64,000 nucleotides of DNA from Allobosea sp. CS1GBMeth4 (GTDB taxonomy: Bacteria; Pseudomonadota; Alphaproteobacteria; Rhizobiales; Beijerinckiaceae): assembly GCF_900185715.1 (NCBI RefSeq), contig NZ_FYAS01000019.1:226169-290168 (forward strand), written 5' to 3'. Shown in pieces: positions 42,812 to 51,025 of the stretch. Within the stretch, counting starts at the first letter, position 1. Each line of letters starts with the position of its first letter. The notes under the pieces were generated by a model. That model saw only the letters and a list, made by a program, of their open reading frames with translations, had not been told where the DNA came from and searched no databases. Made by a program: the position numbers and the translations under genes.

Positions 42812-43768
42812 TCACGCCGCCCTGGCGGCGCGGCTCTCGGCCGCCCATTTAGCGTACCAGCTCTTGAAGCGGCGCCATTCGGTCTCGACATAGTTGCGCT
42901 GGGCGTCGGACAGCCTGTCGCTGTCGTTGAAATGACGCTCATAGGCCTTGTGCCCTTCCAGCACCATCAGGTGCTTGTAGTAGAGCACCAGGTCGACGCC
43001 CTCGTCGAAGGAGGAGAGCACGTAGAGCGCGCGCTCGAGCTCGAGCGCGTCGCGCTCGGCCTGCGGATCGCCAGCGGCGGCCTTCTCCGAGAGCGCGACG
43101 AGGTGCAGCACTTCCTTGGGCAGCGCGTTGCCGATGCCGGTGATCGCGCCCTTGGCGCCGCAACGGATGAAGCCGTGCGTGACCTGCGTGTCGACGCCGA
43201 CCATCAGGGTCAGGCTGGGATCGCGATTGGTGATGTGCTCGGCCGCATAGGTGAGCGCGGCGCCGCCGCCGAACTCCTTGAAGCCGACGAGATGCGGATA
43301 GCGCTCATGCAGGGCGAAGAACAGGTCGGCCTTGGTCTCGTAGCCGTAATAGGGGCTGTTGTAGATCACCGAGGGCAGGTCGACCGCCGCCGCCAGGATG
43401 CCCTCGAAATGGGCGCGCTGGGCCTGCAGCGAGGAGCCGCGCGAGAGCACGCGCGGGATGACCATCAGCCCCTGCGCCCCGGCCTGCTTGGCATGGGCCG
43501 CGAGCGCGGCGGCGCGCTTGGGGTTCTGCGCGCCGGTGCCGACGATGAGCGGGATGCCCGCCTTCACCAGGGCCTCGACGCCTTCCATGCGCTGCTCGTC
43601 GGTGAGCAGCGGCCAGTCGCCCATCGAGCCACAATAGACGACGGCCGACATGCCGGCCTCGATCAGATGGCGGCCGGTGCGAACGAGTTCGGCATAGTCG
43701 ACGGCGCCCGAGGCGGTGCAGGGGCTCATCAGGGCGGGAATGGTGCCGCTGAAGATGTTCTTGGTCAT
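42812..43768 (-). CDS. Dihydrodipicolinate synthase/NAL family lyase
   Basis: 318-residue TIM-barrel class I aldolase-type enzyme. The Schiff-base Lys is Lys164 in HLVGFKEFGG and the catalytic Tyr is Tyr136 in VIYNSPYYG; DapA has Lys161 and Tyr133. The substrate loop reads GSMGDWPLL instead of DapA's GTTGE, so lysine biosynthesis is unlikely and a catabolic 2-oxo acid lyase or dehydratase is more probable. It ends a TRAP transporter operon whose ligand may be its substrate. Also expected to form tetramers in the cytoplasm. Confidence 0.9.
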   Translation of the reverse strand: MTKNIFSGTIPALMSPCTASGAVDYAELVRTGRHLIEAGMSAVVYCGSMGDWPLLTDEQRMEGVEALVKAGIPLIVGTGAQNPKRAAALAAHAKQAGAQGLMVIPRVLSRGSSLQAQRAHFEGILAAAVDLPSVIYNSPYYGYETKADLFFALHERYPHLVGFKEFGGGAALTYAAEHITNRDPSLTLMVGVDTQVTHGFIRCGAKGAITGIGNALPKEVLHLVALSEKAAAGDPQAERDALELERALYVLSSFDEGVDLVLYYKHLMVLEGHKAYERHFNDSDRLSDAQRNYVETEWRRFKSWYAKWAAESRAARAA

Positions 43769-43839
43769 GGCTGGGTCCGCTCCGCGGGAGAAGTGCGGCT
43801 GCGGGCGACATGCCCGCAGCCGCGATAATAGGCCGAAAA

Positions 43840-44829
43840 TCAGGCCGCGATCGACTTGCCGGCCTTGCGCAGATCGGCGAGCACCGGCGCCTTGGGCAGC
43901 CAGATCTTGTCGAACTCGGCGACGACCGCCTCGGCGTCCTTCGGGTCGGCGATCTTGAATTTGGCGCCGGCCGCCTTGAACTGCTCGACGAGCTTGGGCT
44001 CGTTCCCGGCGAGCGCGTCGATCTGCTCGTCGAGGGCGGCACGCACCGTCTTCTGGATCAGCTCGCGGTCGGCTGCGGGCATGCCCTGCCAGACGCGGCC
44101 CGAGGCGAGCGCGATCACCGGCATGAAGATGGCGTTCATCTGCAGGATGGTCTTCGAGACCTTGTCGAAGCGCTGGTTCCAGGAGAATTCGAGGTCCGCC
44201 TCGAGCCCGTCGACCTGGCCGTTGGTCATGGCGTCGAAGACCTGCGGCGTCGGGATCGGGGTCGGGGCAGCGCCGAGCAGCTGGTAGAAGTCGCGATAGA
44301 CCGGCGTCGGGTTGATGCGCAGCTTCATGCCCTTGATGCCAGCGATGCCGTCGATCTCCTTCGCGGAGAAGACGGCACGCATGCCGGTGATGCCCCAGGC
44401 CAGGCCGACGCAGCCGGTCTCGCGCGGCAGCACGTCGAACAGCTTCATGGCGACGGGATCGCGCACCAGCTTGGCGATCTTGGCGGTCGAGTCGACGATA
44501 TAGGGCGCGGTGATCGCGCCGATCGCCGGGACGCGCGAGCCGAGCTCGGCGGCCATGATCCAGCCCATGTCGAGCGCGCCGGACTGCATCTGCTGCAGCA
44601 TCGCCGCCTCGTTGCCGAGCTGACCGGAGTGGAAGACCGTCAGGTTGAGCCGGCCGTTGGTCTCGGCCTTCAGGCGCTCGCCGACCTTGACGGCCGCGAC
44701 GTTCCAGGGATGGCCGTTGGGAGTGAGGATGCCGAGGCGCAGATCCTTGCTCTGGGCAAGCAGCAGGGCCGGCTTGGCGATCGGCAGGGTCGCCGCGGCG
44801 GCGATCAGGTGACGGCGCGAGATGGTCAT
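43840..44829 (-). CDS. TRAP transporter substrate-binding protein (DctP family)
   Basis: 329-residue periplasmic protein with a Tat-like signal (TISRRHLIAAAATLPIA). The DctP pattern is seen in KLRINPTPVYRDFYQLLGA and PTPIPTPQVFDAMTNGQVDG around residues 165-200, where the conserved Arg (KLRI) binds the ligand carboxylate. It captures an organic acid for the DctQM membrane subunits encoded upstream. It lies third in the operon, followed by the DapA-like lyase gene. Confidence 0.94.
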   Translation of the reverse strand: MTISRRHLIAAAATLPIAKPALLLAQSKDLRLGILTPNGHPWNVAAVKVGERLKAETNGRLNLTVFHSGQLGNEAAMLQQMQSGALDMGWIMAAELGSRVPAIGAITAPYIVDSTAKIAKLVRDPVAMKLFDVLPRETGCVGLAWGITGMRAVFSAKEIDGIAGIKGMKLRINPTPVYRDFYQLLGAAPTPIPTPQVFDAMTNGQVDGLEADLEFSWNQRFDKVSKTILQMNAIFMPVIALASGRVWQGMPAADRELIQKTVRAALDEQIDALAGNEPKLVEQFKAAGAKFKIADPKDAEAVVAEFDKIWLPKAPVLADLRKAGKSIAA

Positions 44830-44862
44830 GACGGTACTCCCCTTATTGATTGGCAGGCGGGT

Positions 44863-46131
44863 TCACTTCACCAGGGCCAGCGACAGCCATGGGTAGATCG
44901 AGAGCAGGGCCAGGAGGACGCAGGAGATGATGAAGAAGGGCAGCGTCACCAGGAACATCCTGCCGGGCTTGGCCCCCGTCACCGCGGCGGCGACGAAGAA
45001 GCAGAGGCCGACCGGCGGCGAGAGCAAGCCGAGCACCAAATTGATCACCGCGACCACGCCGAAATGGCGAGGGTCGATCGCATAGACCTCGGTCGCGATC
45101 GGCAGCAGGATCGGCACAGTCATGATCAGGCCGGGAATGCCGTCGATCACCGTGCCGATGACGAGCAGGATGACGTTGACCAGCAGCATGAAGGTCACCG
45201 GATCCTTGGCGATGGCCTGGATCGAGGCAGCGACGGTCTGCGGGACCTTGCCGTAGACCAGCACCCAGGAGAACACGGCGGCGGCGGCGACGAGGAAGAG
45301 CACGATCGCCGAATAGACGCCGGCGCGCAGCATCATCTGCGGCATCTGCTCGAACTTGAGCTGCTTCGTCCAGTAGCGGCCGATCAGCGCCGCCGCGACC
45401 GAGCCGACGGCGGCCGCTTCCGTGGCATTGGCGAAGCCGCCCAGGATCGAGCCGACGATGACGATCGGGATCAGCAGCGTCGGCGCGGCGCCGAGCACGA
45501 TCCTGGCGCGCTCCCGCAGCGAAAGCCTGTTGCCGGCCGGGTAATTGTAGACGAAGCCCATGCCGGCGATGATGAGGAAGAACAGGAGCGTCAGCAGCAC
45601 GCCGGGCACGATGCCCGACAGCAGCATGTCGCTGACCGAGACCTGGGCCAGCACGGCATAGACGACGAACATCACCGAGGGTGGGATGATCGGGCCGAGC
45701 ATGCCGCCATAGGCGGTGAGGCCGGCGGCGAAATCCCTGTCGTAGCCCTTGCGTTCCATCTCGGGGACCATGACCTGCGCCATGATCGCGACCTGCGCCG
45801 TCGCCGAGCCGAGGATCGAGGCGACGAACATGTTGGCGAGGATGTTGACATAGGCCAGGCCGCCCTTGAGCGAGCCGACGAAGGCCATCGCCAGGTCGAC
45901 GATGCGGCGGGTGATGCCGCCGCCGTTCATGATCTCGCCGATGAGAATGAAGAGCGGGATGGCGATCAGCCCGTAACTGTCGACGCCGCCGAACATCTGC
46001 AGCGGATAGTTCGGCAGGAGCTGCATGTTGCCGGTCGCCGCGATGTAGATGATCGCGCCGAGGCAAAGGCACAGCGCGATCGGCACGCCGGCCAGCATGA
46101 TGCCGAGGAAGGCTCCGATCGTGACGGCCAT
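44863..46131 (-). CDS. TRAP transporter large permease (DctM family)
   Basis: 422-residue inner-membrane protein with about twelve hydrophobic segments. Typical DctM blocks include GGITRRIVDLAMAFVGSLKG near residue 80, GSATAQVAIMAQVMVPEM and YGGMLGPIIPPSVMFVVYA. It carries the sodium-coupled transport step. ATG 46131 shares one base with the DctQ stop, so translation is coupled; longer in-frame readings reach back into dctQ and are not real. Confidence 0.95.
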   Translation of the reverse strand: MAVTIGAFLGIMLAGVPIALCLCLGAIIYIAATGNMQLLPNYPLQMFGGVDSYGLIAIPLFILIGEIMNGGGITRRIVDLAMAFVGSLKGGLAYVNILANMFVASILGSATAQVAIMAQVMVPEMERKGYDRDFAAGLTAYGGMLGPIIPPSVMFVVYAVLAQVSVSDMLLSGIVPGVLLTLLFFLIIAGMGFVYNYPAGNRLSLRERARIVLGAAPTLLIPIVIVGSILGGFANATEAAAVGSVAAALIGRYWTKQLKFEQMPQMMLRAGVYSAIVLFLVAAAAVFSWVLVYGKVPQTVAASIQAIAKDPVTFMLLVNVILLVIGTVIDGIPGLIMTVPILLPIATEVYAIDPRHFGVVAVINLVLGLLSPPVGLCFFVAAAVTGAKPGRMFLVTLPFFIISCVLLALLSIYPWLSLALVK

Positions 46132-46757
46132 CAGTTCACCACCCCGTCTGCATTGGCGGCGAAGCCGGGCAGCTCCCGCCTGGCGACGAGGCCGATATCC
46201 TCGAACAGGTTCGCCAGAGCATGCAGGCTCATCGACAGGGCGAAGAGCGGCATGATCAGGTAGATTACCCAGGTCGGCCAGTTCAGGGTCTGGGTCCGCT
46301 CCGTGTAGATGAAGTTGAACGATCCGGCGGCGTACTCCCTGGCGTCGAAGCCGGCCTGCGCGATACCGACCGGATCGAGCCAGAGCCAGCACATCACGGC
46401 GAGCGCGATGCCGAACAGCAGCACGCCGAAGGTCGCGACCGCGCGGAAGATCGCGGCGCCCCGCGCCGGCAGGCGCTCGGTCAGCATCGTCACCGCGAAA
46501 TCGAGCCGCATGCGCGTCATCGCCGAGGCGCCGATGAAGGTGAGCCAGACCACGCTGTAGACGGCGGATTCGTCGATCCAGTAGATCGGATGGCCGCTAT
46601 AGCGGGTGACGACGTTGAGCAGAATCAGCGCCGAGAGCAGGAACATCAGAGCCTGGATGGCGCGCTGCTCCAAGCGGAGCAGGCGTCCGGATAAGGAGAC
46701 GATCGCCTCCGGCACGGCCATGGAGCGGCTGTGCGCCGCGACAGCTTGATTGCTCAT
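46131..46757 (-). CDS. TRAP transporter small permease (DctQ family)
   Basis: 208-residue membrane protein with four hydrophobic segments, the DctQ layout, and the motif ESAVYSVVWLTFIGASAM (about residues 63-80). It associates with DctM. It is the first gene of a dctQ-dctM-dctP-lyase operon, divergent from a GntR-family gene with a palindromic operator candidate 23 bases before its start. Confidence 0.93.
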   Translation of the reverse strand: MSNQAVAAHSRSMAVPEAIVSLSGRLLRLEQRAIQALMFLLSALILLNVVTRYSGHPIYWIDESAVYSVVWLTFIGASAMTRMRLDFAVTMLTERLPARGAAIFRAVATFGVLLFGIALAVMCWLWLDPVGIAQAGFDAREYAAGSFNFIYTERTQTLNWPTWVIYLIMPLFALSMSLHALANLFEDIGLVARRELPGFAANADGVVN

Positions 46758-46779
46758 CTTGCCTTCCCCATGCCATCTT

Positions 46780-46799
46780 GTAGATTGTATAAAATCTAC
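46780..46799. promoter_or_regulatory. GntR-type operator between the TRAP operon and its regulator
   Basis: Arms GTAGATT and AATCTAC flank GTATAA in a perfect inverted repeat, lying in AT-rich sequence between the divergent dctQ and gntR genes. The TTGTATAAAA-like centre resembles operators of FadR-subfamily (FCD) GntR regulators. It is well placed to control both transcripts. Confidence 0.65.
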
Positions 46800-46843
46800 C
46801 TGTCAATGGCCTTCCACGACGCCATCCACTACGGTGCCAGCCG

Positions 46844-47509
46844 ATGTCCCCGCCCCTGAAGCACCGCACCCTGTCCTCGGCGATCGTCGATCGTCTGCGC
46901 CAGGACATCCTCGACGGCAGCTATCCGGCAGGCTCGCAATTGCGGCAGGACGCGCTGGCACAGGCCTACGAGGTCAGCCGCATCCCGGTTCGCGAGGCGC
47001 TGTTCCAGCTCGAGGCGGAGGGCTTCGTCAGGATCGTGCCGCACAAGGGAGCGATCGTCTCGGGCCTGTCGCTGGACGAGATCAACGACGTCTTCGAGCT
47101 GCGCGAGCTCCTCGAGCCGCGCCTCCTGGCGAGTTCGCTGCCGGCCCTGACGGCGGAGGATTTCGCGGCCGTCGCCGGCATGGAAGCGGCGTTCGAGGAA
47201 GCGATGCAGGCCGGCGATGTCGGCCGCTGGGGCGTGCTCAACGCCGATTTCCACCTGGCGCTCTATGCCCGCGCGACCCAGCCGCGCACGCTGTCGATCG
47301 TCTCGGGGCTGCTGCAGACCAGCGACCGCTATACGAGGCTGCAATTGCAGCGCAGCTCATCGATCGAGCGGGCCCAGGCCGAGCACAACGAGTTGATCCG
47401 GCTCTGCCGCGCCGGAGCGATCGGCGAGGCGTCCCGCCTGCTGGTCGACCATATCGAGCTGGTGCGGCGGGACCTGGTGGCGTTCCTGGAGGAACGCGGG
47501 AAGGGATAA
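46844..47509 (+). CDS. GntR family transcriptional regulator, FCD type
   Basis: 221-residue regulator. The winged helix-turn-helix is at residues 5-75 (LSSAIVDRLRQDILDGSYPAGSQL... with DALAQAYEVSRIPVREALFQL), followed by an all-helical FCD ligand domain containing FELRELLEPRLLASSL and NADFHLALYARA, whose Asp and His usually bind a metal. It probably represses the divergent TRAP-lyase operon and responds to the transported acid or its product. The ATG at 46844 is one of few choices; no strong site is seen. Confidence 0.93.
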   Translation: MSPPLKHRTLSSAIVDRLRQDILDGSYPAGSQLRQDALAQAYEVSRIPVREALFQLEAEGFVRIVPHKGAIVSGLSLDEINDVFELRELLEPRLLASSLPALTAEDFAAVAGMEAAFEEAMQAGDVGRWGVLNADFHLALYARATQPRTLSIVSGLLQTSDRYTRLQLQRSSSIERAQAEHNELIRLCRAGAIGEASRLLVDHIELVRRDLVAFLEERGKG

Positions 47510-47522
47510 CAGCGCCCTACCC

Positions 47523-47614
47523 CGTCATGGTCGGGCTTGTCCCGACCATCCACGTCTTCCTGCGGCAAAGGCGGTGGTCAAGACGTGGATGCTCGCCACA
47601 GGGCGAGCATGACG
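47523..47614. repeat. Intergenic palindromic repeat, family A variant, copy 5
   Basis: Begins CGTCATGGTCGGGCTTGTCC and ends GGGCGAGCATGACG, with inner arms CCACGTCTT and AAGACGTGG. It keeps the outer CGTCAT/ATGACG frame of family A but has a different core. It lies between convergent genes (gntR and the D-amino-acid enzyme gene). Confidence 0.75.
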
Positions 47615-47636
47615 ATTGGTTCCTGAGCAAAGTCGA

Positions 47637-48716
47637 TCAGGTCAGCTTGCCGCGCGCCGCGACCGGCAGCTCGCCGATCAACTTGTCGCCGCGCACGGTC
47701 ACCAGCCGGTCGACCATGTTGACGACGACGCAGACATGGTTGGGCACCACGCGCACGACCTCGCCGACATTGGGGCGCTCATTGCTGCCGGACAGGTCGA
47801 GGAAGCCGTGCTCCTCGGCGAATTGCGCGATGCGGGCCAGCGGGTATTCGAGGATGTAGCCGTGCCCGTCGAGCCCGCCCTTGTCGCTGGTCAGCGTCTT
47901 CGAACCGGAATCGAGGATGCCGCGCTCCGGGCCGGCCCGGCTGACCACCGTGGCGTAGACCGTCAGCGCGCAATCCTCCAGGCTCGCCACCCCGGCCGCG
48001 ATCTGCATGCGGTCGTTGAAGATCGAGGTGCCCGAGCGATGCTCGGTCGCGCCCTTGAGCTTGCCGATGTTCGGGATGTTCGGCGAGCCGCCGGTCGAGA
48101 CGATGCCGGCCTCCAGCCCGGCCTCGCGCAGGCCGGCATTGGCGATGTCGAGAAAGTCCTGCGTCGCCGGCCAGCCATTTTCCGGGGGATACATCAGGAA
48201 GCCGGCGAAGGTGAGGCCCTTCGACGCGGCGATCTGCTTCGCCAGCTCCACGGCCTCGCCCGGCGTCTCGACGCCGGCGCGCTTGCGGCCGGTGTCGCAT
48301 TCGACCACGACCTCGAGGTCGCGCCCGGCGATCTCGGCCGCCCTCGGCAGGCCGGCGATCGTCACCGGATTGTCGGCGGCGACGATCATGCGCACGCGGC
48401 GCTGCAAGGCGCCCAGGCGCCCCAGCTTTTCCTCGCCGAGGATGTTGTAGCTGATCAGGATGTCGTCGATGCCGCCATCGGCCATGACCTCGGCCTCGCC
48501 GAGCTTCTGGCAGGTGATGCCGCGCGCGCCGGCCGCGACCTGCATGCGCGCCAGCTCCGGCGATTTGTGCGTCTTGATGTGCGGACGATTGGCGACGCCG
48601 GCGGCGTCGCAGGCGGCCTGGAGCCGCGCGATATTGGCCTCGACCTTGTCGAGGTCGATGACGACGGCCGGCGTGCTGTAGACGCGGGCGATTTCCTCGG
48701 CGAGCGCGGTCGTCAC
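47637..48716 (-). CDS. Fold-III PLP enzyme, D-serine dehydratase/D-threonine aldolase family
   Basis: 359-residue enzyme with an N-terminal alanine-racemase-like barrel and a C-terminal metal-binding domain. The PLP Lys is in RPHIKTHKS (Lys48 by family alignment), and STGGSPN near residue 215 binds the phosphate. The metal motif PNHVCVVVN has His327 and Cys329; His-x-Cys is the zinc site of eukaryotic-type D-serine dehydratases, while D-threonine aldolases use His-x-Asp. So dehydration of D-serine or a similar D-hydroxy amino acid is favoured. It overlaps the upstream RidA gene by four bases. Confidence 0.88.
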   Translation of the reverse strand: MTTALAEEIARVYSTPAVVIDLDKVEANIARLQAACDAAGVANRPHIKTHKSPELARMQVAAGARGITCQKLGEAEVMADGGIDDILISYNILGEEKLGRLGALQRRVRMIVAADNPVTIAGLPRAAEIAGRDLEVVVECDTGRKRAGVETPGEAVELAKQIAASKGLTFAGFLMYPPENGWPATQDFLDIANAGLREAGLEAGIVSTGGSPNIPNIGKLKGATEHRSGTSIFNDRMQIAAGVASLEDCALTVYATVVSRAGPERGILDSGSKTLTSDKGGLDGHGYILEYPLARIAQFAEEHGFLDLSGSNERPNVGEVVRVVPNHVCVVVNMVDRLVTVRGDKLIGELPVAARGKLT

Positions 48717-49171
48717 GGCAGCACCCGCACGATCGCCTCGATCTCGACAGTCATGTTGTTGGGCAGCGAGCCCATGCCGACGGCGGAGCGGGCATGGCGG
48801 CCATTGTCGCCGAGCACGGCGACGAACAGGTCGGAGCAGCCATTGATGACTTTGGGGTGATCGGCGAAATCGGGCGCAGCGTTGACCATGCCGAGCAGCT
48901 TGACGACCTCGACCTTGTCGAGCGAACCGGCCGCCTTCTTCATCGCCGCGAGCAGGCCGAGCCCGGTCTGCCTGGCATGGCCGTAGGCCTCCTCGATCGA
49001 GACGCCGGCGCCGACCTTGCCGGTCGGGTAGCTGCCGTCGGCGCGCTTCGGACCCTGGCCGGAGAGATAGATGAAGTCGCCGACGCGCTTGAAGCTGACA
49101 TAGGTCGCGACCGGGGTCGGCACCTCCGGCAGGGTCAGCCCCAGCTCCCTGAGCTTGTCGTCGGCACTCAT
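48713..49171 (-). CDS. RidA family enamine/imine deaminase
   Basis: 152-residue RidA (YjgF/YER057c) protein, slightly longer than E. coli RidA (128). The catalytic pattern is kept: Arg128 in HARSAVGMGSLPNN and Glu143 in TVEIEAIV, 15 apart like Arg105 and Glu120 in E. coli. RidA hydrolyses reactive enamines such as 2-aminoacrylate formed by PLP dehydratases. The gene overlaps the PLP-enzyme start by four bases and the upstream GNAT stop by four bases, a tight three-gene unit. Confidence 0.92.
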   Translation of the reverse strand: MSADDKLRELGLTLPEVPTPVATYVSFKRVGDFIYLSGQGPKRADGSYPTGKVGAGVSIEEAYGHARQTGLGLLAAMKKAAGSLDKVEVVKLLGMVNAAPDFADHPKVINGCSDLFVAVLGDNGRHARSAVGMGSLPNNMTVEIEAIVRVLP

Positions 49172-49692
49172 GCGTTTCTCTCCTCGGCGTCCAGATCGCT
49201 GATCATGTAGCGGGCGGCATCGTCATAGCTCGCAAGCCTGCGGGCAAGGGCTTCGTCATGCGCCTCGTGAAAGCCATGGCGACGCCAGAAGCCGGCTGAG
49301 TTGCCGACGGCGACCAGCGCCATGCGGCGGAACCCGGCCGAAGCCGCATGCGCGGCCAGCCCGGCGACGCAAGCGGAGGCCGCCCCGCTGCCGCGAGCGG
49401 CCGGCAACAGCGCCAGATCATGGATGTAATAGACATCCGCCGACTCGGGCAGCGCGCCGAGCAGGCTGTCGAGCGCGGGGACGTCGCCGAACCGCCAGGG
49501 ATGGCTCAGCACATAGCCCCAGAGCCCCTGCCCGCCCGCCAGCACGAGGCAGCCCGCGGGGTGGAGCGCGAGCCGCTCGGCGAAGATCGCCTCGCTCTCC
49601 GGATAGTCGGGATGCACCTGCGCCGCCACAGCCGTCACCGCCGGCAGGTCGGCGGCTGCCATGGGGCGCCAGGAGTGTGAGGGTGCGACCAT
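49168..49692 (-). CDS. GNAT family N-acetyltransferase
   Basis: 174-residue acetyltransferase. The acetyl-CoA binding motif is LLPAARGSGAASACV near residue 110 (R-x-x-G-x-A form), preceded by the strand VYYIHDLAL. The first gene of a unit with RidA and the D-serine dehydratase-like enzyme. Acetylation of an amino acid or amine is plausible, for example D-amino acid N-acetylation, but the substrate is not evident. Confidence 0.87.
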   Translation of the reverse strand: MVAPSHSWRPMAAADLPAVTAVAAQVHPDYPESEAIFAERLALHPAGCLVLAGGQGLWGYVLSHPWRFGDVPALDSLLGALPESADVYYIHDLALLPAARGSGAASACVAGLAAHAASAGFRRMALVAVGNSAGFWRRHGFHEAHDEALARRLASYDDAARYMISDLDAEERNA

Positions 49693-49705
49693 CGGAGCGA
49701 TTGCG

Positions 49706-49812
49706 CGTCATGCTGGGCTTCCCCCGAGCATCTCAGACCGGAGAAGGCTTCAATCAGCGCCTTCTCGTCCAGAGTTTCTCGGGTCTGCGCTTCGCTTCGC
49801 CAGAGGACGACG
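49706..49812. repeat. Intergenic palindromic repeat, family A copy 6 (degenerate)
   Basis: Begins CGTCATGCTGGG and ends AGAGGACGACG, with an internal GAGAAGGC/GCCTTCTC stem. The outer arms have drifted. It separates the amidohydrolase gene from the GNAT-RidA-PLP unit on the same strand. Confidence 0.75.
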
Positions 49813-49820
49813 CCTGTTCC

Positions 49821-50984
49821 TTACGCCTCGACCTTCCTGAACCTGTTGCTGCGCCTGGGGTGCCACCAGGCGCCCTTCAGCACCACGCCCTCGGAGACGA
49901 TCTTGCGATCGCCGGTCAGGTGCTCGCCGACGACGTCGACATAGTCGAACTTGCCTTCCTTGACGGTGAGCACGGTGGCGTCGCCGAGCGAGCCGACCTT
50001 GAGCGAGCCGAGCTCCGGGCGCTTCAGCGCCATGGCGGCGTTCACGGTGGAGGCCGCGACGACGTTGGTCAGGCTCATGCCCATGCACAGGAACTTCGAC
50101 ATCGTGGTGACCTGGTCATAGGCCGGGCCGTCGATGCAGAGCTTGTGCACGTCGGAGGAGATCACGTCCGGCTCGAAGCCGTTGGCGAGCATGGCGCGCG
50201 TCGTCTTGAACGAGAACGAGCCCTTGCCGTGGCCGATGTCGAAGATGACGCCGCGCTTGCGGGCGGCGAGCACCTCGGGCTTCACCGTGCCCTGCGCCGT
50301 CGCGGGCGCGTTCGGGAACGGGCGGAAGGCGTGCGTCAGCACGTCACCCGGCCTGAGCATGCCGATCACCTCCTCATAGGACGGTGGCGGATGGTCGATA
50401 TGGCACATCAGCGGCATGCCGACCTCGTTGGCGACCTGCAGCGCGATGTTGAGCGGCACCGTTCCGGAGGTGCCGGAGGCGTGCAGGCCGACACGGACCT
50501 TGATGCCGACGATCAGGTCGCGGTTCTTGTCGGCGACCTCGACGCAATCGATCGGGTTCATCATCCTGAGGTCGCCGCTCTCGCCGACCATGACGCGGTG
50601 GTCGAAGCCGTAGATGCCGGCATGGGAGACGTGGAGATAGGCGAGGATGCGCGCCTGGCTCTTCTCGATCACATGCTTGCGGAAGCCGGCCCAGTTGCCG
50701 GGGCCGGCCGAGCCGGTGTCGACCGAGGTGGTGACGCCCGAGGCCCGGCAGAACTCGTCGGCGTCGATGCCGAGCGAGGTTCCGCCCCAGTAGACATGGG
50801 TGTGCAGGTCGATCAGCCCCGGCGTGACGATGTAGCCGGAGACATCGCGGATCTCCTTCGCACCCTTCAGGTCCTTGCCGAATCCCGAGACCTTCCCGCC
50901 GGTGAAGGCGACGTCGACGACGCCGTCGTGCTTCTGTGACGGGTCGATCACCCGCCCGCCCTTGAGGATGAGATCGTGAGTCAT
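49821..50984 (-). CDS. Amidohydrolase/deacetylase family metallohydrolase (COG3964-like)
   Basis: 387-residue TIM-barrel amidohydrolase. The metal ligands are visible in LIDLHTHVYWGG (two His near residue 60), a probable carbamylated Lys in LIVGIKVRVG near 155, HIDHPPPSYEEV near 205 and Asp in ISSDVHKL near 270. The family is related to dihydroorotases and hydantoinases and includes uncharacterised members that occur with amino-acid utilisation genes. Its context next to an N-carbamoyl-D-amino-acid hydrolase suggests ring opening or deacylation of an amino-acid derivative; not proven. Confidence 0.88.
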   Translation of the reverse strand: MTHDLILKGGRVIDPSQKHDGVVDVAFTGGKVSGFGKDLKGAKEIRDVSGYIVTPGLIDLHTHVYWGGTSLGIDADEFCRASGVTTSVDTGSAGPGNWAGFRKHVIEKSQARILAYLHVSHAGIYGFDHRVMVGESGDLRMMNPIDCVEVADKNRDLIVGIKVRVGLHASGTSGTVPLNIALQVANEVGMPLMCHIDHPPPSYEEVIGMLRPGDVLTHAFRPFPNAPATAQGTVKPEVLAARKRGVIFDIGHGKGSFSFKTTRAMLANGFEPDVISSDVHKLCIDGPAYDQVTTMSKFLCMGMSLTNVVAASTVNAAMALKRPELGSLKVGSLGDATVLTVKEGKFDYVDVVGEHLTGDRKIVSEGVVLKGAWWHPRRSNRFRKVEA

Positions 50985-51025
50985 GACTGCTCCCTTGGGA
51001 AACCGGGCGGGCGGGACCTTTCGCG

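Noticed and set aside
42812..43768. Calling the lyase dapA (lysine biosynthesis)
   Set aside because: The catalytic Lys and Tyr fit the fold, but the GTTGE loop is replaced by GSMGDW and the gene is part of a TRAP operon with a GntR regulator, so a catabolic role is more likely.
43810..46263. A forward open frame of 817 codons across the TRAP genes
   Set aside because: The complementary strand encodes clear DctP, DctM and DctQ proteins with coupled starts; the forward translation is low-complexity Asp/Arg/His.
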